From: Physocladia obscura
Taxonomy: Eukaryota > Chytridiomycota > Chytridiomycetes > Chytridiales > Chytriomycetaceae
DNA length: 28,699 nucleotides
Assembly: GCA_027596945.1 (NCBI GenBank)
Contig: JADGJH010000132.1
Coordinates: forward strand, 1-28,699
Direction of reading: 5' to 3'
The position numbers were made by a program, and so were the translations under genes. The notes beneath the pieces are model-generated. The model had not been told where the DNA came from and searched no databases. It worked only from the letters and a program-made list of their open reading frames with translations. Positions 21,138-28,699 of this stretch are shown one piece after another (the first letter of the stretch is position 1; each line of letters begins with the position of its first letter).

Positions 21138-22486
21138 AGCTACTGCTTAATGATGGAAATGGCAAGTCTGCTGTTTTATTCTTTACTTTTTAAGCAAATT
21201 GAGCAATTCTTTCAATAAAGAGTGAATTCATCTTTCAATACAGCTTGAATCTTTTACACTTTAACGAGTGATGAGGCAGCTCTAGATTCATGCATTGATG
21301 GGTGTAAAGAGAAGGGTTCTTGTTGCTGGTGGTGCCAGAACAAGAACTTGGTATCTTAAAGGAAAAAAGAGAAAACATTGTCTTTGTATTTATTAATCAT
21401 ATTTACCTGTTTCTATTTATTCTATCTATTCTATTTATCTCTAGAGTTTAAAGGATTGTACCTGACTATTTTTGGGATCTAGCCAGGGGTCAGACATTTT
21501 CTGAGTTTATTCTGGACCTATTCCCATTGTGTTGCTGTGGTGAGTTTCAATTATTTGCTGCAGATGTTGTAGAGTCAATGAATCTCCACTGCTTATTGGT
21601 TTTAGCTGATACCAGCTTTTGAGTTGATTTTATGCATATATTGCATTGAATCAGAGTCTTTGATGTGTATTGCTTGCTGTGCATTTCCCTTTCATCATAA
21701 TCTGTAAGAAAAATTTTCCATATATGTGAGAAACTAATCAACTTGCCCCAATAACTCTTAAAGACTTGCTGCACTTTGTCCAAGAATGACAGGAGTTTAT
21801 TTCAAAAGTGGTGCCCTAACCATTCCTTTTGAATAGCAGCAAACTTTTGATTTGCTGCTGTTGTGATTCATGATAAGCTTCCAGTTTCCTGATATCAACT
21901 GATCCAGTTATAAATAGTACTTGAATGCTTCATGTAGATGGCTGCAATTTTGCTTACTTGTTTATGGTGGTAGAAGTGGTTGTAAAGTGTAAAAATTTTT
22001 GTGTTTTCAGATGCATGTTGATAGCAACACAATGCTTTCAAGGTCAACAACCATATCTGATGGCAGATACTGACAGTTTATTAATGCAGTTGAGGAGGTA
22101 TGGACTTTAAATTTGATTCTGTTGTGGCTGCAGGATCACCAAGTGCCTAGTTATGTGGTGCAGAATTTTAGCAGATATTGCAGCAGCTGCTATCAGAATC
22201 TTTGCAAATTCAAATTTGAAACAAAAACAGCAATATCAGTGTGCTAAATTTGACAGTGTTAATTAATCAGATTTGTGCTGTAAATGAAATTTCTAAAAAT
22301 AAATTACATAAATAAAACCTCTTGTGCCCTGTGCTGCAACTCACTGTGAACTCTCTAATAAAATATTGAATTGACTGTTTTTCCACTGCAGCCTGAGGCA
22401 CAGGTTATTAAAAACAAAATTTTTGCATGGATTGAATAAAAACAATATATTTGTATATTTATTTTCTTTGCAGATAGTATCAAACA

Positions 22487-22918
22487 ATGATTTTAACTAT
22501 TTCGGAAACTACAGTGCGAAATCAATTCCTTAAAACACTCCCAATTGGAACTATCTATAAAGACCCTCAAAATCAACACAAATACAAAGTCATTGAAAAA
22601 AGAATAAATACAACTCTTTTGAAGTATGGTGCTCCTTATTTTGGTCCCACTGAGCCTCTTGTTATTGATGTGCCTGATAAATGGATGAAAATGAGTAATC
22701 CTCAACGAACCAACATCAATCAATCAATGAAAAAAAGGATGGTTGAATTGGAGGAAACAGTGAAGCATCTTCAACAGAAACTGAATGAAAGCAATGACCT
22801 TGACTTTGACAGACTTTCTGTTATTGAAATAAAATATTCATTATTGGATAAAATAAAACAGTTAATGAATGGGAACAAATACTATTCAACAGGCTGGGTT
22901 GAATTGTTCAAGGAATAA
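22487..22918 (+). CDS. Orphan ORF with C-terminal coiled coil
   Basis: Uninterrupted 143-residue frame with ATG, preceded by a plausible TTTGCAG acceptor at 22473. The N-terminal half reads like a compact domain (LPIGTIYKDPQNQHKYKV, then KRINTTLLKYG). Residues about 85-105 form a coiled coil (MVELEETVKHLQQKLNE), followed by a short helical end. No family recognised. It stands between degenerate sequence and the left inverted repeat, so it may be an accessory gene of a mobile element. Confidence 0.45.
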   Translation: MILTISETTVRNQFLKTLPIGTIYKDPQNQHKYKVIEKRINTTLLKYGAPYFGPTEPLVIDVPDKWMKMSNPQRTNINQSMKKRMVELEETVKHLQQKLNESNDLDFDRLSVIEIKYSLLDKIKQLMNGNKYYSTGWVELFKE

Positions 22919-23041
22919 GGTTGGGCAAAACACAGGCAGACGGGGATGTTGCCAAGACACCCTAAATGCCAATTTTATTGAGAAACACAAAAATAAAATC
23001 AAAAGAATACAGGCACAAAGCTTGCGTAGTGGCAGAGGGTA

Positions 23042-23154
23042 GGGGGAACAACTGCACTAGACATGGGTCATTAAAGAGAAAAAGATAAACAAAATTTTAA
23101 TCTTGACAAGCCTCCTTGCCTTGTTGAACTGGTTTTAATAAATCAAAATCTTGC
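23042..23154 (-). repeat. Left copy of a 113-bp inverted repeat
   Basis: Its reverse complement matches 26735-26846 with scattered mismatches and a 1-nt length difference. The core from TTTTGATTTATTAAAACCAG through GTTCAACAAGGCAAGGAG is almost identical in both copies. Similarity ends sharply on the inner side (23154) and fades gradually on the outer side towards about 23005. Confidence 0.88.
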
Positions 23155-23222
23155 TTTTGTTGAGTCAATTTCTGAAAAGTAAGAGGCAGAATGGAGGCAG
23201 AGACACAAAACAAATCAATAAA

Positions 23223-24956
23223 TCAAATCTGAATAACCTGCACAGACCCAACCAACACAGGCAATCCAGTATTCTGAACTGTGTCACAGCTTGGTGGAAT
23301 AGCAACACACGGACCCCCAACTTTAGGTGGATTCCCAGAACACTCTCCAACCCCAACAGCTTGCGTACCAGGTCCAAGCAGAGACTGAGTAGAAATAGTT
23401 GTGCAAGCTGCATCTGTGTATAGAACTGCATCAGCAACATTATTGCTGTTTGCAAACCATTTGATATAAATTCCAGGAACTGTCGCGTAACAAACATTTG
23501 CAACCACAAATGTTGCTTCCACAAGATTTGTGCAGACTGTGTCTGAGAAGAATTGAATGACAAAGGCTTCTTGTCCATGGAATTGACTTTCAATGTCATT
23601 GAGTGAAGTTCCACAAGCCATGAAGGTACTTCCAACAGAATTTGCTTGACATCCTGGAAGTACAAGTGACGCTTCAGTGCAACTTGCTTGGTTCTCAATT
23701 TCAGATGCGACAAAAGTCGCCGTGATGGCCTGACCAGAAGGGCAATTGGGTGCAGAAAATTGAGTGGTTTCAATGAAGGAACTGGTAGAAACAGGAGTGT
23801 CACAAGATTCAGTAGTCGGTTTACAAATCCATTCTTCATTCAGCAGGGCAATACCGTAGGAAGATCCATCGCAAGGTAGGAAGCAATTGTTGTCGATCAG
23901 AACACCAGCGCAGCAATTTCCATTGAGACAACCGATTGGAATTGTTGCAGGTGTGTTGGAATCTCCAGTGTTTGTGTAAGTCAACTGAGCGGAGCATTGT
24001 TGCGTGTAAGAATCCGCGAAATTGAGAGGACACGCGCATCCTTTTGGAACGTCTGGTGCTTGAGTTGTGCAAGTGGCGCATTCAAGTGGGCCAGAACCTG
24101 GAGGAGGGCTTAAAGGATTGAATGCCGGGTTCGACGAGTGTGTGTTGTCTGGCGAAAAGGCTCCAGAAATCGCCTCCCCGCAGAGATCCTTGATGATTCC
24201 AACACCATCAATACTCTCCATGATTTTCCCAACAACAAAACCACATCCAAGCCTTGCCGCCCACGCAACAGCAAAGTCCAAAACGAGCGTTTCAATTCCA
24301 AGAATCGTGACTGCCGCAGCGCAATCTGCAACCAAAAACTTTTCAGCAGACTCAATTGCCTCAATAGCCATTCCAGCTTCTGAGCCCAACTCTGCCAATG
24401 TACCGCCGGTTCCAAAAATAAATTTCTCGCAAACGGTTTCACCGAGCCACTTGAGAGTCGCTGCTTCCACTTGAGGTGCATGCTGGGTGAGCTTACTTTG
24501 AATACACGCCATGTTGCAAACGGCATTGGCACCAGGAATCATGCTGAAAAGCAACAAAATTGACAGAAGCATTACAGGAAGCGAAGCCGAAGATCTCCTG
24601 GAGTTGTTTCTTGTTGTTGCGCCGCCAGTTGTGTTGCTGGTGCTAGTAAAGGTTGAATTGGTTACTTCTGTGCCATTGAATCTCAACAAGGAACTCTGTG
24701 CAAGTTTTCCGTTTTCAAAAATAATGGAAAAGCGGGAAGTCTGGTTACTTGCAAACTCGCATGAGACTTGATTTGAGCATATAAAGTATTTTTGGTTGCA
24801 GGTCATGCCAGTAATGGCTTTCGAAAGAGCCAAGGAACAGTCAGCAGGACTACCAGCACAAGAAGCTGTAATCATGGCGTCATTGTTCTCGAGGCATGAA
24901 GTGATGGTTCCAGTCAGGATGACATTGCTTGAGAAAGAGGCCATTCGGACTGTGAG
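23223..24956 (-). CDS. Cys-rich membrane or secreted protein, last exon
   Basis: Long exon whose last 573 codons follow the first ATG at 24944; the frame is open back to an acceptor (polypyrimidine tract, then TTTTTTCAG) at 24957. The true start is probably in an upstream exon I cannot identify. Layout: about 120 residues with Cys pairs and N-glycosylation sites (NQT, NST, NTT); an apparent membrane helix or internal signal LPVMLLSILLLFSMIPGANA; a Cys/Ala-rich helical part; then Cys-rich modules (CATC, GCACP, GCLNGNCC) and two or three diverged units with spaced Cys. It looks extracellular, perhaps an adhesin or wall protein. It lies inside the inverted-repeat segment, on the same strand as and 105 nt past the end of the Fanzor reading frame. 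Confidence 0.62.
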   Translation of the reverse strand, partial: LTVRMASFSSNVILTGTITSCLENNDAMITASCAGSPADCSLALSKAITGMTCNQKYFICSNQVSCEFASNQTSRFSIIFENGKLAQSSLLRFNGTEVTNSTFTSTSNTTGGATTRNNSRRSSASLPVMLLSILLLFSMIPGANAVCNMACIQSKLTQHAPQVEAATLKWLGETVCEKFIFGTGGTLAELGSEAGMAIEAIESAEKFLVADCAAAVTILGIETLVLDFAVAWAARLGCGFVVGKIMESIDGVGIIKDLCGEAISGAFSPDNTHSSNPAFNPLSPPPGSGPLECATCTTQAPDVPKGCACPLNFADSYTQQCSAQLTYTNTGDSNTPATIPIGCLNGNCCAGVLIDNNCFLPCDGSSYGIALLNEEWICKPTTESCDTPVSTSSFIETTQFSAPNCPSGQAITATFVASEIENQASCTEASLVLPGCQANSVGSTFMACGTSLNDIESQFHGQEAFVIQFFSDTVCTNLVEATFVVANVCYATVPGIYIKWFANSNNVADAVLYTDAACTTISTQSLLGPGTQAVGVGECSGNPPKVGGPCVAIPPSCDTVQNTGLPVLVGSVQVIQI

Positions 24957-25061
24957 CTGAAAAAAGGGGGAAAAATTGTTCTAGTCGCTCTTTCCATTCC
25001 AACAAAGAGATCCAATTTAGCAAGACACTCATGAAATCAACTCCGAATCGGCTTTCTGCAG

Positions 25062-26522
25062 TTATTCCTGGAATCGAGAATGACAAAATCTGCACCTTGG
25101 CAGCATTTTTTCCTTATCGGATGCACTGAAGAGTACACCAGAAACAAAAGAGAATGTTCCTCGCAGCATGCTATCGAACAGATTTGATTGCAGGAAAAAC
25201 ACTGCTTGACACCCCTCAACGTGTTCCCCTTCGAAACACCCCTCCATTTGTAAGCATTCTTTTGGAGTCTTGGGCAAGACTGGACTTATTTTCTCGTCTG
25301 GTGGCTGAAACATTTCTTTTTTCTCTAGCTGACGTTTATAAATTATAAAATTAAATGGGTATTGTAAAAAAAAAATATTCTTCGCACCATTTATATCTCT
25401 ATCTATTTCTAATAAACAATTTTTACATTGTTTTAATTCATTCGAAGACTTTTCATATATGACTAAACATGTACTACATTGTCTTGATGAATATCTCTCA
25501 TGGACTCCATCTTTTTCTGTAAAGACATTGGTATTATAAATTTTAGCTTTGGCTTTCAACTGTTCTATAAATTTACCATGACTCAATTTTTTATAATTTC
25601 TCCCATATGCTTGTTGTACTAAACTTTTTATACTCAATTTAGGTATTATTATGTTACTGTATCGTTTACATAAAAAAGTAGAACAATGATGATGCATTTC
25701 ATTTATTAAATTAGTTATTCTTGTTTCTATTTTATGATATTGTATCATATTGTTTTCACTTTGATATTGATCACGTTTTTTTAATAAATCCATAATTTGT
25801 TTTCATTTTTTATTACCAAATGTATAACTTGTTTTAGAAAGATCCCATGTTGTTTGAAATTTTTTAACACCAGGATCCAATGCAGTTTATTTTTTTCTAC
25901 CTTGCATTTCTTTAATTTGTTTTTTAAATGATAATAATAAATAATAATTATTTCCAATGCCTTGAATTTTATGAGAACTTAATAATTTAGATTTATCTGT
26001 AAACAATTCTTTTGAAATTGATTCAGCTAAATGAAAATTGTATTTATTTGTATAAGTATTATATATTTGAATATTTTTTCCATCATATTTATCATCTGTT
26101 TGATTAACATGTAAAGCACTACCTGGAACTTGAAAACAATATCTATGTTGTTTCATTTTTTTTCTCATATAACCCATTTGAAAGTGTTTAATATTTTTGT
26201 TTTGTAAATTTGAAAAAGCTGCTTTTCTATTTTTGAGATATTCAAAAACAGCCTCTGCTCGTATTTCCTTAGGTGTTTCTAAAAACCATGGAATCATAGA
26301 ACAAGTGTAAGTCAGTGTAATTAAATTTCTTAATTGTAATTTAGAATAAATACAAGTACTTTTGTTAACAATCCAATTTGCTTTATTATAAGCATATCTA
26401 TAATTGTGAAACCATTTCTGAAAGATATCTTTATGTTCATTGTTAATATTTGTTATTTTTATTTTGTAAGTTCTATAATTAGAATCATCTAAATCATCAC
26501 CTTTAATATCACTGTATTCCAT
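25062..26522 (-). pseudogene. Fanzor (eukaryotic TnpB-like RNA-guided nuclease) with two in-frame stops
   Basis: Fanzor proteins are eukaryotic relatives of transposon TnpB; characterised members cut DNA guided by an RNA from their own locus. One frame runs 487 codons from ATG at 26522 without a frameshift, broken by TAA at 25889-25887 and TGA at 25805-25803. Before the first stop: KWFHNYRYAYNKANWIVNK, TPKEIRAEAVFEYLKNRK and FQMGYMRKK, typical of the family's N-terminal region. Between the stops lies RuvC-I, ALDPGVKKFQTTW, with its Asp. After the second: IIIPKLSIKSLV (no Glu at the usual RuvC-II site), HERYSSRQCSTC with a Glu at the alternative Fanzor position and the first zinc Cys pair, QCKNC with the second pair, and RuvC-III DRDINGAKNI. 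The conserved core ends near 25330. The last 90 codons run into non-AT-rich flank and are probably not native. Confidence 0.85.
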
Positions 26523-26734
26523 TTTATAATTTTAAGAAGATAAATATTATTCAATTTTATTTAGTAAGTAAATTTGAATAATAATGAGTAATAAACAGTT
26601 TACTGCAAAAGCCTTGCAAAATATATAATCTAAAAGATATTGAATTTGTTGCATTTAACTCTTTCAAATAATGTACAATATCTTGGATTATTGTTCATAA
26701 TCATAGGTATATTTACATTTCATTGTGGTAATAT
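25330..26734 (-). mobile_element. AT-rich island carrying the Fanzor gene
   Basis: Base composition changes abruptly near 25330-25345 and again at the right inverted repeat (26735). Inside, the sequence is much richer in A and T than the Cys-rich gene to the left or the retroelement to the right. I find no obvious terminal inverted repeats of its own, as expected for IS607/IS605-type carriers, and no companion serine or Y1 transposase in the window. The boundaries are estimates. Confidence 0.5.
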
Positions 26735-26846
26735 GCAAGGTTTTGATTTATTAAAACCAGTTCAACAAGGCAAGGAGACTTGTCAAGAATAAAATTTGTT
26801 TATCTTTTTCCCTTTAATGACCCACGTCTAATGTGGTCATTCCCCC
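26735..26846 (+). repeat. Right copy of the inverted repeat; 5' end of the DIRS-like element
   Basis: Partner of 23042-23154 in opposite orientation. It runs directly into the start of the Gag-like gene, and weak similarity continues a further 30 bp or so (TTGCCACTTAC...TGTGCC). The sharp edge lies on the Fanzor side, so this repeat is better read as the leading end of an element extending rightward than as the terminal repeat of one enclosing the Fanzor. Confidence 0.85.
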
Positions 26847-27975
26847 AATGCTTCTTGCCACTTACTTCCTGTGCCAAATCTGCAAGGACATGGAGCTGTA
26901 TAGGAGCACTGCCAAGACCAGCCACTTGCTGGCCTCACTCAGTTGCTGTCCCTCTGCTGACAACCTCAGCACTTGGACCAACGCCCTTGACAACATCTCA
27001 GGGATTAACTGGGAATACATGCTTGCTGCAATCAGTGAGCACATTTCCCATCTGGAAGACTGCGTGCGCCTGCAAGTCCTCCAGCAGCAGCAGCAGCAGC
27101 AGCAGCACCAGCAGCAGCAACAAACCCAATCGCAACAGCTACAACAGCTGGCACAAACTGCCCAACCAGATGTGTCAGCCATTGTGTCTGCTGTCTTCAC
27201 CGCAGTCATGCCAGTCTTTGCATCCAGGACAGCCCCCAAGGCTGCGCCTACTCCGCCCACAGCGTCAAGGTTTCCAACTCACCCACAAGGTAAAAGTGTT
27301 GCCTGCATCTTCCCCCTTTTCCCTGCCCAAATTGTTCACAAGATCCTTCTCCTTACATTCTCCCTTAGCAACTTGCATCACTTGTGTACAGTTGTTGGAG
27401 AAGAGCATCAGCCTAGCGGGTTAATGCTGGGCAACAACAGAATTTTTTGCGAAACAGACAGAAAGAATACAGCTCTCACAAAAATTGGGTTGCCAATGAG
27501 ACTGGTTTGCACCATTTCAATGTGGTGGGTGATACACTGCGCAAATTACAAGCTCACCTACAGAGTTAGAATACCATTCACTCTCATTGCAGGTTGGGCC
27601 TCTTACCTTGACAAGATCTGCCAGTGGATTGGGACAGGAGCGCCATCAGATTACCAGTTCAGGGCTATCAAAGAATATGCCTTTGCAGTTGTCCAGCCTG
27701 CCCTTGACAACCTTGATTTCGATTTTGGGCAGTCCCAAGTGCAACTCCAGTCTTCACTAATTCAAGGCCAAATCAATTTGCTGGCCCCATCCAAGAGACC
27801 TTTGACCTCGGGAAACGAAGGAAGCGGTGCCACCCCCTGTTACAACTGGAACGCAGGCCAACCATGCCGCGACAATCCATGCAAGTTTGCCTGCGTCTGT
27901 TGGGTCTGTGGCAAGGACCACAAGTCACAGAACCACCATCCCACTGTCCCACAAGGGGCAGCAGCAAGTGGCTGA
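26833..27975 (+). CDS. Gag-like protein with poly-Gln tract and CCCH-type zinc finger
   Basis: Probably the RNA-binding/capsid-like protein of the retroelement. I propose two introns: 27290-27368 (GTAAAAG...CCTTAG) and 27420-27592 (GTTAAT...TTGCAG). Both are in phase and join RFPTHPQ to ATCITCVQLLEKSISLAG and then WASYLDKICQWIG, giving 296 residues. Read straight through, the frame is also open but contains an implausible hydrophobic insert. Features: a helical N-terminus with CQIC, a Gln tract, a Pro/Ala linker, a helical central region, and the C-terminal finger CYNWNAGQPCRDNPCKFACVC followed by CGKDHKSQNH. The finger follows the C..(Y/F)N.G.C....C.F.H.C..CG..H layout common before RT in YR elements, though an Ala replaces the usual His in CKFAC. 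The start codon is uncertain. Confidence 0.6.
   Translation: MVIPPMLLATYFLCQICKDMELYRSTAKTSHLLASLSCCPSADNLSTWTNALDNISGINWEYMLAAISEHISHLEDCVRLQVLQQQQQQQQHQQQQQTQSQQLQQLAQTAQPDVSAIVSAVFTAVMPVFASRTAPKAAPTPPTASRFPTHPQGKSVACIFPLFPAQIVHKILLLTFSLSNLHHLCTVVGEEHQPSGLMLGNNRIFCETDRKNTALTKIGLPMRLVCTISMWWVIHCANYKLTYRVRIPFTLIAGWASYLDKICQWIGTGAPSDYQFRAIKEYAFAVVQPALDNLDFDFGQSQVQLQSSLIQGQINLLAPSKRPLTSGNEGSGATPCYNWNAGQPCRDNPCKFACVCWVCGKDHKSQNHHPTVPQGAAASG
27082..27123 (+). repeat. CAG trinucleotide repeat
   Basis: Near-perfect run of CAG units broken once by CAC, encoding poly-Gln in the Gag-like protein. Repeats of this kind change length readily. Confidence 0.9.
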
Positions 27976-28127
27976 GCCCCAATGCACACAGCTGGAGCCC
28001 ACCTACACTTCCCCTGCTCCTGCCCCAGCCGTGTTGGTTAATGAAATAAAGCCTGTTAACCTTAATACCCTGCCTGCATTTTCCAACACTTTGCTCAACA
28101 AACCCATTTCAACCAGCCACCTTCCAT

Positions 28128-28265
28128 TTGGCACACCCCAACCTTCAATCTGCCTACTCACCTCTGAATCTTTCTGCCTGGTCCCACTGCTTCAAGAACT
28201 ATCCTGACCAGCAACTTATTACAGACGTCCTCAATGCTATAAAATATGGTGTTGACATCAGTTTC
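28128..28265 (+). pseudogene. Remnant of the segment preceding reverse transcriptase
   Basis: The short frame SPLNLSAWSHCFKNYPDQQL followed by DVLNAIKYGVDISF fits the P(L/N)....(W/F)...L..(H/Y)PD..(L/F)...LL..I..G..IGF motif just upstream of RT domains in YR-type retroelements. It lies in a different frame from the Gag-like gene and from the recombinase and breaks off where RT should begin. Confidence 0.5.
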
Positions 28266-28623
28266 AAACACCCTCCCTCCTGCTTGGCATTACCTCTTCC
28301 ATGGAATTGCAGCTTCAACCTGCTGCAACTACAGTTCTGCCCAACAGCAATTCTTGGACTTCTGCCACACTTGCCAACTACTTCACTCCAACGGCAACCA
28401 CCTCCCAGCAACTGAGATCACCCTCTGCAGCTGGTCAGCTGCTCTTGCACAACAGGTCAACCCCAAAACCATCAAAAAATACCTTTCTGCAGTATCCTCC
28501 CTCCACCTCAACGAAGGATACCCCAGCGTCTTTGTCTCCAGACCCCCACTTATCCACCATGTTCTCTGGGGTATCTCACGTGCCCATCGCCATCTCAATG
28601 TGTTGACACGTGTTGACTTGTAG
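28246..28623 (+). pseudogene. Tyrosine recombinase, N-terminal SAM-like domain, truncated
   Basis: Starting near 28276 the frame reads LFHGIAASTCCNYSSAQQQF, then LPATEITLCSWSAALAQQ, NPKTIKKYLSAVSSLH and PPLIHHVLWGISRAH. This is the core-binding (SAM-like) domain that precedes the catalytic domain in eukaryotic tyrosine recombinases: an ST...Y......F..FC opening, LP(A/P)....L..(W/F)...LA, and P.TIK.YLSA(I/V)..LH. The frame stops at 28621-28623 before any of the R...HxxR...Y catalytic residues, which would lie beyond the window or past an intron. Nearby frame changes suggest decay. Confidence 0.6.
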
Positions 28624-28699
28624 CTCAGTCAATACTTTTCAACATAAAAGTGAAATGTCCAACTTGAACACATCAAGTTCCAATGTATACAACAGGAGA

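Larger units (their letters stand above)
20311..22486. other. Degenerate intergenic region, no secure gene
   Basis: About 2.2 kb after the SMG6-like stop. Fragments look exon-like but cannot be joined into a gene: 20888-20990 is open, flanked by a GCAG acceptor and a GTAAGG donor; a 49-codon stretch near 21456-21610 reads VPDYFWDLARGQTF without an ATG; and 21925-22110 contains LMADTDSLLM. The pattern suits decayed mobile or viral-type DNA. I see no RNA gene. Confidence 0.5.
26735..28699 (+). mobile_element. Tyrosine-recombinase (DIRS-like) retroelement, internally deleted, running off the window
   Basis: Gene order is a Gag-like zinc-finger protein, a remnant of the segment that precedes reverse transcriptase in such elements, then the N-terminal part of a tyrosine recombinase. 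No RT or RNase H lies between, so this copy looks deleted. The DIRS/Ngaro type is inferred from gene order; a Crypton relative is the alternative. The right end is outside the window. Confidence 0.6.

Noticed and set aside
23165..23839. Minus-strand 224-codon ORF
   Set aside because: Out-of-frame shadow of the Cys-rich protein exon.
25062..25329. C-terminal 90 codons of the Fanzor frame as genuine protein
   Set aside because: Conserved residues end near 25374 and composition changes at about 25330; the tail looks like read-through into flanking DNA.
25794..25886. Treating the 93 nt between the two Fanzor frames as an intron
   Set aside because: It encodes the RuvC-I motif in the same frame as both sides, so splicing would delete the catalytic Asp; stop codons are the better reading.
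27079..27122. CAG run as a CRISPR-like or minisatellite array
   Set aside because: Simple trinucleotide repeat inside a coding frame with no spacers.

Overview
The window looks like nuclear DNA of a flagellated, chitin-walled early-diverging fungus, most likely a chytrid. Genes are close together and have many short GT-AG introns (about 39-100 nt). They include a chitinase, a CEP135/Bld10-like centriole protein (expected only in lineages that build basal bodies), an SMG6/EST1-like factor and transposon relics, among them a Fanzor (eukaryotic TnpB homologue). A run of 10 N at 13357-13366 marks a scaffold join. Species identity cannot be read from the sequence.

Left part (1-12.4 kb, all + strand): a secreted GH18 chitinase with two Cys-rich modules and a Thr-rich linker (242-2231, 3 exons); a single-exon F-box-like/ankyrin protein with a duplicated ankyrin block (3757-5922); a 22-exon CEP135/Bld10-like coiled-coil protein (6035-10971); and a single-exon protein resembling the Tubby C-terminal-like fold (11619-12356). 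I worked out the splice junctions by hand; they keep phase through every multi-exon model.

Middle part (12.5-20.3 kb): a minus-strand relic of the C-terminal region of a reverse-transcriptase element; the N gap; a small Pro/Cys-rich CYSTM-like protein; a small minus-strand membrane protein divergent (69 bp) from a secreted double-psi beta-barrel (RlpA/barwin-like) protein; and a 9-exon SMG6/EST1-like gene with a 14-3-3/TPR-like N-terminal half and a C-terminal PIN domain.

Right part (20.3-28.7 kb) is accessory and repeat-rich: about 2 kb of degenerate sequence, an orphan ORF, then a 3.6 kb segment bounded by a 113-bp inverted repeat. That segment holds a Cys-rich membrane or secreted protein gene and a strongly AT-rich Fanzor gene, both on the minus strand. 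The Fanzor keeps its RuvC acidic residues and zinc-finger cysteines but carries two in-frame stop codons. The right repeat copy is the 5' end of a tyrosine-recombinase (DIRS-like) retroelement with a Gag-like zinc-finger gene and the start of a recombinase, but no reverse transcriptase. The Fanzor relic inside the inverted repeats is the most interesting object here. I see no tRNA, rRNA or CRISPR array.
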